Assembly: GCA_038049695.1 (NCBI GenBank)
Contig: CP142452.1
Location: forward strand, 75,896,501-75,960,500
Reading direction: 5' to 3'
Origin: Cinnamomum chago
Taxonomy: Eukaryota; Streptophyta; Magnoliopsida; Laurales; Lauraceae
DNA length: 64,000 bases
Below the pieces are notes generated by a model. The model saw nothing but the letters and a program-made list of their open reading frames with translations, was not told where the DNA came from and did not search any database. This document shows positions 12,401 to 23,888 of the stretch, one piece after another; positions within the stretch are counted from its first letter, which is position 1; every line of letters begins with the position of its first letter. The position numbers and the translations under genes were made by a program.

Positions 12401-13465
12401 CTTGTTTCCAACTGTCTAAGTGATGCCAAGATGGATAAGAGTTCCATCCATGACGTCGTTCTCGTTGGAGGGTCTAGCAGGATCCCTAAGATTCAATATC
12501 TATTAGAAGAATTCTTCAATGGTAAAGAGCTCTGCAAGAGCATCAACCCTGATGAGGCCGTTGCCTATGGTGCCGCGGTTCAAGCTGCAAAATTGTGCGG
12601 CATAGGCAATAAGAAGATGAAGGACATGGTGCTATTGGATGTCACCCCTCTCTCACTCGGGGTGGAGCTCGACGGTGAGTTGATGAGCGTCGTCATACCA
12701 AGGAACACTCCCATCCCTTCCAAGAAGGAGGAGACTTATTGCACCTCAAATGACAATGGAAGCGAGATGGTCTATGTCTACCAGGGAGAAAGGGCAAGAT
12801 CCACAGACAATAACCTGTTGGGCAACTTCTTACTCTCCAGTAACCCTCCCGTCCCAAGAGGCACTCCAGTAACAGTCTGCTTCCGAATAGACGCAAATGG
12901 TATATTGACTGTCTCCGCAAGGATGAAATCAGGGCAAAAAAACCAAATTACAATAAGCACCAACGAGCATAGTCTATGCACGGAGGAAATCGAAAGAATG
13001 ATCCAAGATGCAGAGACGTACAAGTTGGAGGATCAGGAGTACAAAAAGAAAGTAGAAGCAAAGAATTACTTGGAGAACCTACTCTACAACTTGAAGAACG
13101 CCATCAAGACTGCATCTAAGCTGACGGCTGTAGACAAGGAGAAGATTGACGATGCCATAGAGAAGGCCATAGACTGGCTGCAAGATGAAGAGGTGGTGGA
13201 AAGAGAGTTTGGTTATGATGAGTGTTTTCAACACATAAAAGTTCTCAATGAGGCACTGGAGAAGGTTGATGGCTTACGTGAAAGCCATGAGAAGGACAAA
13301 TCGCGTGAGGTATCGAAGGACGTCAAAAAAGAGAAATCTAGGAAGTTCCCTACTGGTAAACAGATAATGACAGCTTCTGTTGCTGTTGCTAATTTTATTT
13401 TGATCTTGACCGGGGTTAGTATCCCTGGCCTTGATGGAAGCCTGTCTGATATCCTGTTCAATTGA
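9475..13465 (+). CDS. HSP70-like chaperone without EEVD tail, copy 2 (two exons)
   Basis: Exons 9475-9688 and 11652-13465 with a 1963-bp GT-AG phase-1 intron after codon 71. The product is 675 aa, the same length as the tandem copy at 1211-4593. All HSP70 nucleotide-binding signatures are present ([33 protein letters not shown]), as is the [12 protein letters not shown] linker. As in copy 1 the peptide-binding domain is divergent and the C-terminus carries no EEVD. A Lys/Arg-rich segment near residues 625-640 precedes a hydrophobic stretch ([20 protein letters not shown]) and the end SDILFN. This basic-then-hydrophobic layout resembles a tail anchor, which would tether the chaperone to a membrane; that is inference. 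The frame is intact. Expression and heat inducibility are unknown; the HSE-like site of copy 1 is degraded here. Confidence 0.9.
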
Positions 13466-13955
13466 TGATATTTGGGATGAGTGTTTTGGTAGCACCCCTT
13501 CTGCTGTACATTGCTTTCCTGAGAAGGGGTCAATTAGACATGTTTTTTTGGAAGCACTTCTTCATGCCTTCAAGTTCCCATACTGACACATAAATGGTGA
13601 AGTTAATCATCATTTGTGTTTTCGAGTTGGTAGATGAATAAATGGATAGCAATTGGGGTGTGATTGTGTTACTTGCTAGCTTTGTAACTACACTTCTTAT
13701 ACTAGTTACAGTGTCAGGATAGCAATTGGGGTGTGATCGTATAGTTTACTACTTGTTAGCTCTGTAATCACATGCACTAATCAAATGCACTTCTTATACT
13801 AGTTACAGTGTCAAGGGTTGTCTTTGAGAGTATCCAAGTCTGAGCATTTATTGATTTGCTGTTTCTATTTCAATGAGTACACAGTTCATGCTTCGTTGCA
13901 TTTTTGTTACTGTTTTGGTAACTGGTAGTCTTTTGACTTTCCACAATGAAAATAA
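13466..13955. other. 3' flank of second HSP70-like gene
   Basis: Homologous by eye to 4594-4998, the 3' flank of copy 1, so it marks the right end of the HSP70 tandem duplication. The open frame starting at 13873 lies partly in this flank and is not called. Confidence 0.6.
13644..13815. repeat. Local direct duplication
   Basis: 'ggatagcaattggggtgtgat' begins at 13644 and again at 13717, and both units end with 'cacttcttatactagttacagtgtca'. The second unit carries an extra stretch of about 27 bp. The sequence is in the HSP70 3' flank and non-coding. Confidence 0.85.
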
Positions 13956-14562
13956 TGATAGCCAATCTTACTTGGGTGAGTACACAGTACCTGCCGTCTT
14001 AAACAACCGTGCTCTCTGCAACTCTTCCAACCAAACCACCTTCATCACCTACATCAAAAGTCCATCTAAAACCCAATTCATTGGATTTGCTGGACGTTTG
14101 AACAATTGTCTTCCCTTGGCAATCAACTGATCTCAGACCCTTCATCAAAGGGCACCCTTTTTTCTTCATCTTCCCAGAACCGAACACCCTTTTATACAAT
14201 GGCCATAATCTCCAGACCATCCATATGCGTGGCCCAACAGTGTTGTCATACTCGAAGGAAATCTCCACTGTAGCTTTCTTAAAAAACTACAGCTGAAAGT
14301 AGACAGACATGAATGCATTGAAAAGATGTAGGAACCTGAGTGTAAAAGGACGCCAGTTTGGAAAACATCCCCCCTTCCAGGTCGGACTGTTGGACTTTTC
14401 GATCATTTGTATTTTGCACCGTTGAAATATCTTGCAACACGCTTTCCACGCAAGAACAGGTATCTAGAGACGGCACGCAACTGGAGGGACCAATAGGCAG
14501 TGAGTCACGTTGGCCTCCTCTCGAGTCGGCCCTCTCATCCCAGTCAATACAACACAAACAAA

Positions 14563-14592
14563 ACTCTCTCTCTCTCTCTCTCACACACACAC
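14563..14592. repeat. (TC)n(AC)n compound microsatellite
   Basis: Run of TC dinucleotides followed directly by CA/AC dinucleotides. Confidence 0.95.
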
Positions 14593-15589
14593 CAACCCCG
14601 GGGCATGTTTGGTAACACTTTTCCGTTCGACGGTTTTTCAAAGAAAATTTATTTTTTTAATATTTGGTGCGAAATAAATTTATGAAAATACTTTCTTGCC
14701 TCGTCGGCATTTTTCTTAATAATTGTGGAAATAAGTTTCCTATAAAGGGTATTGAAAATGAATTTCCTAGGAAAACTTCTCCCTCTTGTCCATTTCAACC
14801 TAAAAACCCTACAACTCTTTTTTTTTTCTTTATATAAATTATTATTTAATATTAAATAAATAATATACATGTTATGTTATTTTCCTTTAAAAATTTATAT
14901 CACCAAATAAGAAATTTTAATTTTCTATAATGAATCCATAGCCGCACCAAACAACATTAGCACCAATTCAATGAGGAAATTCTTTTTACGGTTTTCATTT
15001 CTATGGAATTTGCTTACTTGACAATTTTCTCTTTCCGCGGAAAGGATGTGTACACAAACATGCTTTAGGGGAGACGCAAGAAAGAAACTCATCGATTCTT
15101 GCCGGGGGGGGGGGATGATCATAGAACCCTCTTTTTTTTTTGTATTGCTTCAATTTGTCAAGTCCCATGGTAGAAAGAGATTTTGAGATTTAGAATACTC
15201 TTGCAATACGGTGACTAAGAGCATTTTTCTTAAACAAATTTGACATAACGCTCAAAGAGCTTTTCCAGTAGTTTTTTAAATTTTCTTTAACTACCACTTT
15301 TTTTTAAGTCCAAATTTATTTATTTTTAAATCCCCTTTGATATAAATATGAATATTTTACTAGAAAAGCCACATTATATGCAGACTATACCAAAAAGATC
15401 ATCTTAGTTTCCCTCTCACGAATGGACCGCTTCCTTTTATTGTGTGAAAACCGGGGAGAGTAGAGGGAGGGTCGATAAAATGCAAAAGAAAAGCCCTGGT
15501 TTTCTCCATATGTTCTCTTCCCCAAACTCAATGAGGTTTTTAAGTCAAACTAGTCTTTAATTCTTGTCTCATGAAAATATATATATATG

Positions 15590-15785
15590 ACTATTCTCGT
15601 GCATTCGATGTGCATGGTCTTATCATGGTTGCCACCAAGCAAGGACACTTTATCACCAGCTTGAATGGACCACATACACAACCTCCTATCCCCCATTAGT
15701 CACCTAGCGAGGCTCATGACCCTTTTGCCTTGTAAGGCGATCAACTTAACCACTACACCACCTTTCTATTTTATACAATTATTTA
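15590..15785 (-). mobile_element. Probable tRNA-derived SINE
   Basis: Read on the minus strand, a pol III A-box-like sequence (TGGTGTAGTGG followed by TTAAGTTG) lies at about 15750-15762. About 35 bp downstream is a degenerate B-box (GGGTCATGAGCC, near 15709-15720). This spacing and the 'TAGTGGTTAAG' start are typical of plant tRNA-derived SINEs. The body ends near a short TA-repeat at about 15580-15590. No clean target duplication was found. Confidence 0.4.
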
Positions 15786-15867
15786 TCCAAAAAAGCTTAA
15801 ATAGAGGAGGAAAGGACCCTAGCCATTGAAACTACTATGAACTTCAAGGGTCTGTTTGGGGAGGGGG

Positions 15868-16382
15868 GGGGGGGGGGGGAAGTGATTTTGGGGGGTGTTT
15901 GGGAAGGGGGGGGGGAAGTGATTTTGGGGGGTGTTTGGGAAGGGGGGAGGGAAAATGGGGGAGGGAAAAATGGAGGGAAAAAGTTGCATTTTTGTCTCAA
16001 AAATTTTCCCCCCAAAATAGGGGGGAAAATGAGGGGAAAGTGATGATTTGAGTGATGCAATGACTAAAATGCCCTTAGACTCTATTTGAATGTTTTTCAA
16101 AAGCAAGGGTAAAATAGTCTTTATCTCTATACCTCATAAACAAACAAAATTATACTTTTTCATTTTTCTTCCCCCTACTTTTTTACTTCCCAAATAAAGT
16201 AAAAGGGCAATATAGTCATTTCTTCACTTTTTCCTCACTTTCCCCTCATTTTCCCCCCTGTTTTGGGGGGGAAATTTTTGAGGCAAAACCACCCCATTTT
16301 CCCTCCATTTCCCCCTCCCCTATTTTCCCTCCCCCCTTCCCAAACACCCCCCAAAATCACTTTCCCTCCACTTTCCCCCCTT
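15868..16382. repeat. G-rich foldback (inverted-repeat) element
   Basis: The left arm (about 15868-16074) and the reverse complement of the right arm (about 16202-16382) align over roughly 180-200 bp, sharing 'agtgattttggggggtgtttggg', runs of gggaggg, and 'ctcaaaaattt'. Each arm also contains a smaller hairpin of C6/G6 around aaaata. The loop is AT-rich. It is consistent with a MITE or foldback transposon; long G runs flank the left end. Confidence 0.75.
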
Positions 16383-16867
16383 TTTGGCGGGCCAACCCTA
16401 ACCCGGCCCGGCCCATTTTTATACAGGTTAGGAAACTTTGATTCATGGCCGAGTCATATATTTGGCGGGTCGAGTTAGCAGGTCAGGAAATATTTTTTCA
16501 GTCATTAACGGAACCCCAAAGTCTTTCTATTTCTCTCTAATTCTGTTGCAAGTAGAAATCAGTTTCTGCACATTCTTGTAATTCCCTTTTTTAATGATAA
16601 GAAAAAAGAGCACTAGAGACACCAAATCTTTTGAGGAAACCTGGCATATCCAAAGTAATTTTACAAGAAAATTACTAGAAATACCCCCTTAGATGTCTCA
16701 TGCACCAAAAAAGCCTTCATAGTTTCTCTGTAACATGAAAGGCCCTCCTCCGCCAATTTCCAATACTTCTTTTGAGCTATGATATAGTCGCTCGTATTTG
16801 TTTCTCTTCTACATCTTTTTTCTCCATCTTCCACACTCCATTTCTTGCCCAACCCGCCACCTCCACC

Positions 16868-16871
<4 letters not shown>

Positions 16872-16904
<33 letters not shown>
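16872..16904. repeat. (CT)n microsatellite
   Basis: Uninterrupted CT dinucleotide run. Confidence 0.95.
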
Positions 16905-16908
<4 letters not shown>

Positions 16909-17973
16909 GATCTTTCATCTTTCTTACTTTCTCGAAAGAACCACACAACTCCACTTCCATCAAATCAACTCTCTTTTCAGTTTTTACCTTAAAGAGATCA
17001 TTTTTCTTCTATTATATATAATTATATATAAAACCCACATCACAGGCTTTCATTTCCATCAAAAATCAATGTTCCTCCACCGTCTAAAACTCTCTCTTCT
17101 CATCTAAAAAACACACATTAGCTTTTCTTCCCGATAAAAAAGAACGTCATCTGAAAAATCTCAAGGCACCCATTGCAAGAAAATTAGTCTCATGAAATGA
17201 ATTTCTCTAAAAATGACAATGCTCGATTTCTCTAGCGAATTCATCTCATTCTTCTTCCATTTAGGGGGTTTTGGCGTGTTTTGGATTTCACTACCTTTAT
17301 TGAGGAATTCATATTTGTGGGGTTTCCGAATCGACCCCAAGGAAACCCAAAAGTTCACAACATTGTATAATAGAGCTTTTCGGTAGATTGCGTGAAGAAT
17401 GAAATTAGGGGTACTCCGTGAAGAATGAAATTAGGGATACTCCAAAAGATGAAGGAGAAGAGGAGGAAGAAACACAAGCGCCAATATCGTCACTCAAATG
17501 TCAACAAAAGTACTAAAAATTAGCAGGAAGACCTTTATTGCTACAGAATATTATGATGGCCTTTTTAGTGCACTCCACATGTAAGGTGATTTTTTCGATA
17601 ATTTTCTCTCATTTTTTTGATGAGAATTTTTTGAATGCTTTGCACTGTCTTTACATCTTATTACAAAACTTAGAATTGCAAATGCTAAAATTAGGATCTG
17701 CTAAAAAAAAACTGTTAAGAGATATTTTAGGGCTAGAGTAAAGTTTAAAAAATTTAAATAAAAATTTCAAATTTCAAATTTCAAAATTTGAAAATTAGAC
17801 AAAGGTTTCATTGAATTGAAAACCAACACGACCACAAGCACTCTGTCTTCGCATGTGCGCCAGACCCTGCCCCTGACCAGGTACCACCAAAAAGCAGCAT
17901 CTCTCTACTTCTCCGCCAAATCCGGAAAGTTTCTCGACCGTCTATAATCTTGATCAAGAGCCGAGATAGAACC

Positions 17974-17986
17974 GAAACTTCTAGAA
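17974..17986 (+). promoter_or_regulatory. Heat-shock element
   Basis: GAA-ac-TTC-ta-GAA: three perfect alternating half-sites, the canonical HSF-binding arrangement, 16 bp before the TATA box and about 120 bp before the HSP70 ATG. Confidence 0.8.
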
Positions 17987-18001
17987 CCCTACGAGAAAAC
18001 C

Positions 18002-18009
18002 TATATAAA
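18002..18009 (+). promoter_or_regulatory. TATA box of HSP70
   Basis: TATATAAA about 95 bp upstream of the ATG at 18105 and just downstream of a perfect heat-shock element. Confidence 0.75.
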
Positions 18010-18104
18010 ACCATCCTCCTACACTCTGCTTATACGAAGAAACCCTAGCGCCTCTTCTTGCCATCTCATTTCTTTTTCCCTCCTCTTCCTTTTCTCCTCT
18101 TTCG

Positions 18105-21100
18105 ATGGCTGGAAAAGGTGAAGGTCCTGCGATCGGGATCGATCTAGGCACCACGTATTCGTGCGTCGGCGTTTGGCAACATGATCGTGTTGAGATCATC
18201 GCAAACGACCAGGGGAACCGCACCACCCCTTCCTATGTAGCCTTCACCGACTCGGAGCGTCTCATTGGAGATGCTGCCAAGAATCAGGTCGCCATGAACC
18301 CCATCAACACCGTATTTGGTGAGTTTCCATCGGTTTCGATCTTTATTTTGATGATTTCTGGTCTCTGTTGGCTGTAGATTTTGGATATTTGTTAGATCTG
18401 GACTTTGATTCTTTTTTGCCTTAGATCTGGTTCACTATCTGTCTGTTTTTTGCCTTGTTTGATGTTCTTTTAGAGATAAGTCTCAGATCTGTGATCTGAT
18501 GTTTGTTTTAGCGTATGTGATCTGATTTTTGCTTTTGTCTTCTTTACACGGTATATCTTGCTTTTTTTAATGCTTTCCTTACAGATCTGTTAAAATCAGA
18601 ACAATCTTGCTGAGTTCTAGTCGATTCGAGCCCTTGTTTTGGTGATTTTAGCCTTTATTGGCAGTAGATCTAGACTTTGATTTTTATCAGTCTTCGATTT
18701 GATTTCATATTCATGCGATCTTAACTTTCATCTAAAATATTTATCATGGTTATGTCTCGGATCTGTATTTGATCTTTGTTGACGTATCGGGTCTCGTTTT
18801 CTTGAGCTTTTCTCGGGTGTAGATATGCTGGCTATGCTTCTGTTGCTGAGTTTGAAGTTTTCATGTAGATTTGAATCTGGCTGTTGCGCTTTAGATTCCC
18901 TGTTGCCTTTTTCTTTTTATGTGGTGGGGGAATACTTTTAATCCCTAGATTTCATTCAAATTGATTGTACTTTAAAAAACCTTGCCTTTAGTTTCTTGAG
19001 TTTCTAGAATGTAAAGTTTTTTTTTTTTTTTTTTTTACTATTGGTTTTTATTTCCTTTCATGTGCATTGGAATTTCGTTCTTTTTTTAGAGAATCAAACA
19101 GTGACATTTGGTTTCAATGCAAGCAAATGAATCCTAACAACTAAAAATTATGTCAAGATGGGATTATTGAGATTTTGTGACATGGTGCGTCTACTAAGGA
19201 AATTGAAATTTAGTTCAAGACTTGGATCTTGTAGATCCTTTATTGTAGACTTAACTGTGCTATGGTTTGTAAGATCATTCTTTTGTCTGAGGTGTGCCAT
19301 ATTCATTGAGAACCTATACAATTTTCTTTTTTATGCAATCATTTTGTTTGATACCATCTTCAGTTGTGTATGTCTGTGGTTTGGTGTACTGTATCAATCC
19401 TTTCTTATACTGCCAAGCTTTACATTAATGCATTGTATCATTAAAAAAAATTGTTTGATAGCATGCTGGCTCATCTGGAATGCTGTTCTTGGGTGTTGAT
19501 TGCAGATGCGAAAAGATTGATTGGTAGGAGATTTAGTGATGCTTCTGTCCAGAGTGACATCAAGCTCTGGCCTTTCAAGCTCATTCCCGGTCCTGGTGAC
19601 AAGCCAATGATTGTTGTCCAATACAAGGGCGAGGACAAGCAGTTTGCTGCTGAAGAGATCTCCTCCATGGTCCTCATAAAGATGCGTGAAATTGCAGAGG
19701 CTTATCTTGGCTCCACTGTAAAAAATGCTGTTGTTACTGTTCCTGCTTACTTCAATGATTCTCAACGCCAAGCTACAAAGGATGCTGGTGTTATTGCTGG
19801 TTTGAATGTGATGCGTATAATCAATGAACCCACAGCTGCTGCCATTGCCTATGGGCTTGACAAGAAGGCCACTAGTGTCGGGGAGAAGAATGTGCTGATT
19901 TTTGACCTTGGTGGTGGTACATTTGATGTCTCCCTTCTTACAATTGAAGAGGGTATCTTTGAGGTTAAGGCCACAGCTGGAGACACCCATTTGGGTGGAG
20001 AGGATTTTGACAATCGTATGGTGAACCACTTTGTGCAGGAGTTCAAGAGAAAGAGCAAAAAGGATATCAGTGGAAATCCGAGGGCTCTCAGACGGCTGAG
20101 GACATCATGTGAGCGGGCAAAGAGGACCCTCTCATCCACGGCACAGACCACAATTGAGATTGATTCTCTGTTTGAGGGTATTGATTTCTACTCCACCATC
20201 ACACGTGCCAGATTTGAAGAGCTGAACATGGATCTGTTCAGGAAGTGTATGGAGCCTGTCGAGAAGTGCCTGAGGGATGCTAAGATGGACAAAAGCACCA
20301 TCCATGATGTGGTTCTTGTTGGGGGTTCTACTAGGATTCCCAAGGTCCAGCAGTTGCTCCAGGACTTCTTCAATGGGAAGGAGCTCTGCAAGAGCATCAA
20401 CCCCGACGAGGCTGTTGCCTATGGTGCTGCTGTCCAAGCTGCTATCTTGAGTGGTGAAGGTAATGAGAAGGTGCAGGATTTACTGCTCTTGGATGTCACT
20501 CCTCTGTCACTTGGGTTGGAGACTGCTGGAGGCGTCATGACTGTCTTGATTCCAAGAAACACTACCATTCCCACCAAGAAGGAGCAGGTTTTCTCTACCT
20601 ACTCAGACAACCAGCCTGGTGTCTTGATCCAGGTCTATGAGGGAGAGAGAACCAGAACCAGAGACAACAACCTGCTTGGCAAGTTTGAGCTCTCAGGCAT
20701 TCCACCTGCCCCAAGAGGTGTCCCTCAAATCACTGTCTGCTTTGACATTGATGCCAATGGCATCTTGAATGTCTCGGCAGAGGACAAGACCACTGGCCAG
20801 AAGAACAAGATAACCATCACCAATGACAAGGGCAGGCTGAGCAAGGACGAGATTGAGAAGATGGTACAGGAAGCCGAGAAGTACAAGTCTGAAGATGAAG
20901 AGCACAAGAAGAAGGTGGAGTCCAAGAATGCTCTGGAGAACTACGCCTACAACATGAGGAACACCATCAAGGATGAGAAGATCAGCTCAAAGTTGGCTGA
21001 TGGAGACAAGAAGAAGATTGAAGAAGCCATTGAGCAGGCAATCCAATGGCTGGACAGCAATCAGCTGGCTGAGGCTGATGAGTTTGATGACAAGATGAAG

Positions 21101-21247
21101 GAGCTGGAGAGCATCTGCAACCCTATCATTGCCAAGATGTATCAGGGTGCAGGTGCTAGTGCTGATATGGCTGGAGGTGTGGATGAGGATGATGGTCCTT
21201 CAGTTGGTGGCACCGGGGCTGGCCCTAAGATCGAGGAGGTGGATTAA
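18105..21247 (+). CDS. HSP70: Cytosolic heat shock protein 70 / HSC70 (two exons)
   Basis: Exons 18105-18318 and 19506-21247 with an 1187-bp GT-AG phase-1 intron after codon 71. The product is 651 aa, the normal length for plant cytosolic HSP70. The ATP-dependent chaperone cycles between nucleotide-binding and substrate-binding domains and acts in the cytosol and nucleus. Signatures seen: IDLGTTYS near residue 12, [12 protein letters not shown] near 203, [13 protein letters not shown] near 340, linker [13 protein letters not shown] near 397, the substrate-binding strand [11 protein letters not shown], and a Gly/Asp-rich tail ending GPKIEEVD. The EEVD end is the docking site for TPR co-chaperones. 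A perfect heat-shock element and TATA box lie upstream, so heat induction is likely. It sits downstream of two divergent HSP70-like paralogues. Confidence 0.97.
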
Positions 21248-21845
21248 GATGTTCGTATTTCTAATTTTGTTTCAAGTTATTACTTCCCTAGTAAGGAGTT
21301 AGGGGTTATGATTTTCTTACTTTTCAGTTGATGAACCAGCAATTGTTTTTCTTTTATGCTGGTTATTGTTTTTTTTTTGTTTCAACTTTATATCTGCTGT
21401 AGGAAGCAAAATGTATTTTGGCTTTCTTTTAACTATTTTGTTTTCAGTTATAGTCAACTAAATCTATTTAGTTGGCAGAATTAAGACGTAGCAATGTTTG
21501 TGTGATTTAAGCATCCTTTTTTCCTTTGGAAAAATATCATTTTGATCTTGGCAGTTTCTCAAACAATCCTCCCTTGTTGTTTGATGTGATGCCTCTACCT
21601 GGGGTTTGTTCGGGTATAATAATGTGAACAATGGAAAGAAGGGGGGACAGTATGCTGCCCTAGTTACCCCTGCTAGGAGTCCAGGTTCTTTGACGCTTGG
21701 AAATCATGAATAGTTGAAGCATGGAGTGGAATTCCAGTGGGCTCACCCAGTGTCAAGTTATTTTAAAACCATTGGGATCCCACACACGAATGTTGTGGGA
21801 ATTTTGATCCTCAGCCATCTACAAAACCAGGAACTTAATTGGATG

Positions 21846-21985
21846 TGGACCCCCTGAGTGTGGAACTAGCAAAGTAATACAAGTCCAGGACCACCACTGA
21901 GTGTGGGACTAGCAAAGTTCTACAAAACCAGGAAACCCCCGGGGTGTTGGCCTCATCAGTGTGGGACTAGCAAAGTTCTACTACA
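21846..21985. repeat. Imperfect triplicate 'gtgtgggactagcaaag'
   Basis: Three imperfect copies of a 45-65-bp segment containing 'gagtgtggaactagcaaagt'-like sequence with 'ccagga' between them. Confidence 0.75.
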
Positions 21986-22188
21986 ATCATGGTTTTCCAA
22001 ATGTTATTTGACTTATTCCCTTTTTTGCTCTTTCTTATTGTGTAGTGGGCCACACCTTTGGATACCGTCAATGCTTAGATAAATCTGAGCCTTTCTTATT
22101 TACCTACTGCCTGTGAATTGTCATATTTTTCAATTTAACACCAATCAAACAATTAGATGTCATTGATTTCAATCACAAAATTAGAGAT

Positions 22189-22326
22189 CTATTGATGGAT
22201 TGCTAATTTTGCTATGTTATGATGAAAGCAATGATTCACCCCATTAATTGGCATGAGATCCTATTGATGGATTGCTAATTTTGCTATGTTATGATGAAAG
22301 CAATGATTCACCCCATTAATTGGCAT
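22189..22326. repeat. 72-bp direct tandem duplication
   Basis: The block starting 'attgatggattgctaatttt' at 22191 recurs nearly identically at 22263, with a period of 72 bp. Confidence 0.95.
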
Positions 22327-23670
22327 TAGTTTCACGCCTATCCAATCTTTACATTAATTCAATTTCCAAAATAAGAGGGCGGGCTTATGGGAGGAAAAAA
22401 AAAATTTAGGAAGTTTTGAATGTAGTTGGTGTTGGAGTAATTTTTACAATCAGATTGGAGGTACAGATAGATAATCTGCAACCCTGTTTGCCATCCCACC
22501 ATTGTAAGTTCGCCAATTTCGCCTACTGAGTCAACAAATTTGTGTAGCCTACTGTGTCAAAAAATTTGTGTAGCCATGAAATCTCAAGATAGATTCCTTC
22601 ATGGCTCAAGATATTCAACTAGAATGATGCAATCGCCTTTTAATTGTAAGGAGTCCGGATCATCTATCGTATTCGAAACTTCCTGAATGAGTCTGGATCC
22701 CTTATTTCCAGGAATACATATGCGACCTTTTTTAGTAGGGCCTGGAACTCTCGAGGTTTTTCTGTCTAGTGACTCTGTGTACGCAAAAACCATGTATGTG
22801 CCTATCAGAATTATGAATGATTTCCCCCATACCATTACCACCCATACCAGCCTGTTTGGGTAACAAAATTTCCTTGTTTGTGTTGCTTACATTTCTTAGC
22901 AGGAAAAGACAGTGGCAGAGTCAGAATTTTCTGCGTGGGAGTGGGGGAGATCCACCAATAATGTTAGTGGACCCACGGATGAAAATCTAAACCATTCTAC
23001 AATAAAAGCACGTTCTCTCATTATAGTCTACATAAGATTTTGTCTCCTTTTAAAATACTTATATAAAATATCATAATTAATATAAAAATTATATATAGAT
23101 CAATCTGACAGTGAGCCTATATGATATTGGAATGGAACTTCTCAAGAAAAAAAGGGGTAATTCATTTGTGGCCCACCAATAATTTCTAGGCCCATCAATG
23201 TTACTATAGAGAGTAGAGACAAGAAAAAAGCAAAGAGTCACAGAAGCATTCCATAAGAATGGTCCTACTCATGAAACGCCTAAATCATTGAAAAAACAAC
23301 CTCATCATATACTGTATAGTCCTTGTCAAATTTCACTCACATAACCCACCTACAGATTTTTAACTTTCAAAATACTTAAATAAAATATTATAAACAATTT
23401 AAAATTTTCATATACATCAATCTGACATTGGGCCCAAATCTTGTTAAGTTAAACTAATCATAGAAACTAGTGCATTTATTATGTGGGATTTAGATTTTTT
23501 ATTAAGAAGGTCCCTAGAGAATATGCATTCCAGGGCCATTTTAATTCTTCTTAATTAGGTGAGCCCTACTCGATGACCTAAGGACATACTCCAACTTCAA
23601 AGAAAAGTGTTGGGAGGTGGATGCCTCTATGTCTATGCAGGAAGGAGAATGATATGGAAACTTGTCTTTT

Positions 23671-23888
23671 GAAAGAAAGGGAATATGAAACGGTGGTTTA
23701 CTTTTGCATCTTTTGGTAGAAGGAAACATGTTTTTTGAGAGAGAGGGATTATGAAAGGGTGGTTTACTTTTGCATCTTTTGGTAGAAGGAAACATGTCTT
23801 TTGAAAGAAAGGGAATATGAAATGGTGTGTGGTTTACTTTTTGTATCTTTTGGTAGAAGGAAACATGTCTTTTGAAAGAAAGGGAATA
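23671..23888. repeat. 66-bp minisatellite interrupted by a Mutator-like element
   Basis: Units start at 23671, 23737, 23803 and 23874 (periods 66, 66, 71) with the core 'ggtttacttttgcatctttt'. The last unit is split by the element at 23889 and resumes at 24816. The second copy at 52490-52636 has one unit fewer. Confidence 0.9.

Larger units (their letters stand above)
13956..17970. other. Intergenic between second and third HSP70 genes
   Basis: No supported protein gene. The stretch contains TC/AC and CT microsatellites, a probable SINE (15590-15785), a G-rich foldback element (15868-16382), and an AT-rich block around 14600-15075 with weak terminal similarity ('gcatgtttg' inverted) that may be a decayed MITE. 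The rest shows nothing I can identify. Confidence 0.6.
21248..22453. other. HSP70 3' flank, no gene
   Basis: Starts with the T-rich HSP70 3' UTR. It then holds two local direct-repeat clusters (21846-21985 and 22189-22326). It ends where the 10.9-kb repeat unit begins. Confidence 0.7.

Noticed and set aside
13873..14130. 85-residue open frame with a hydrophobic start
   Set aside because: Begins inside the duplicated HSP70 3' flank, where the paralogous copy has no such frame, and has no motif.
14600..15075. Possible MITE with 'gcatgtttg' at both ends
   Set aside because: Inverted similarity is only about 10 bp and no target duplication could be aligned.
15837..16106. Open frames of Gly- or Pro-rich sequence in the foldback element
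   Set aside because: Product of G/C homopolymer runs in an inverted repeat, not coding.
22599..22841. Minus-strand open frame in the front block, also open at 33504-33698 and 62263-62457
   Set aside because: The differences between copies include about as many amino-acid as silent changes, and I recognise no family. Could be an organelle-derived fragment, but I cannot show it.
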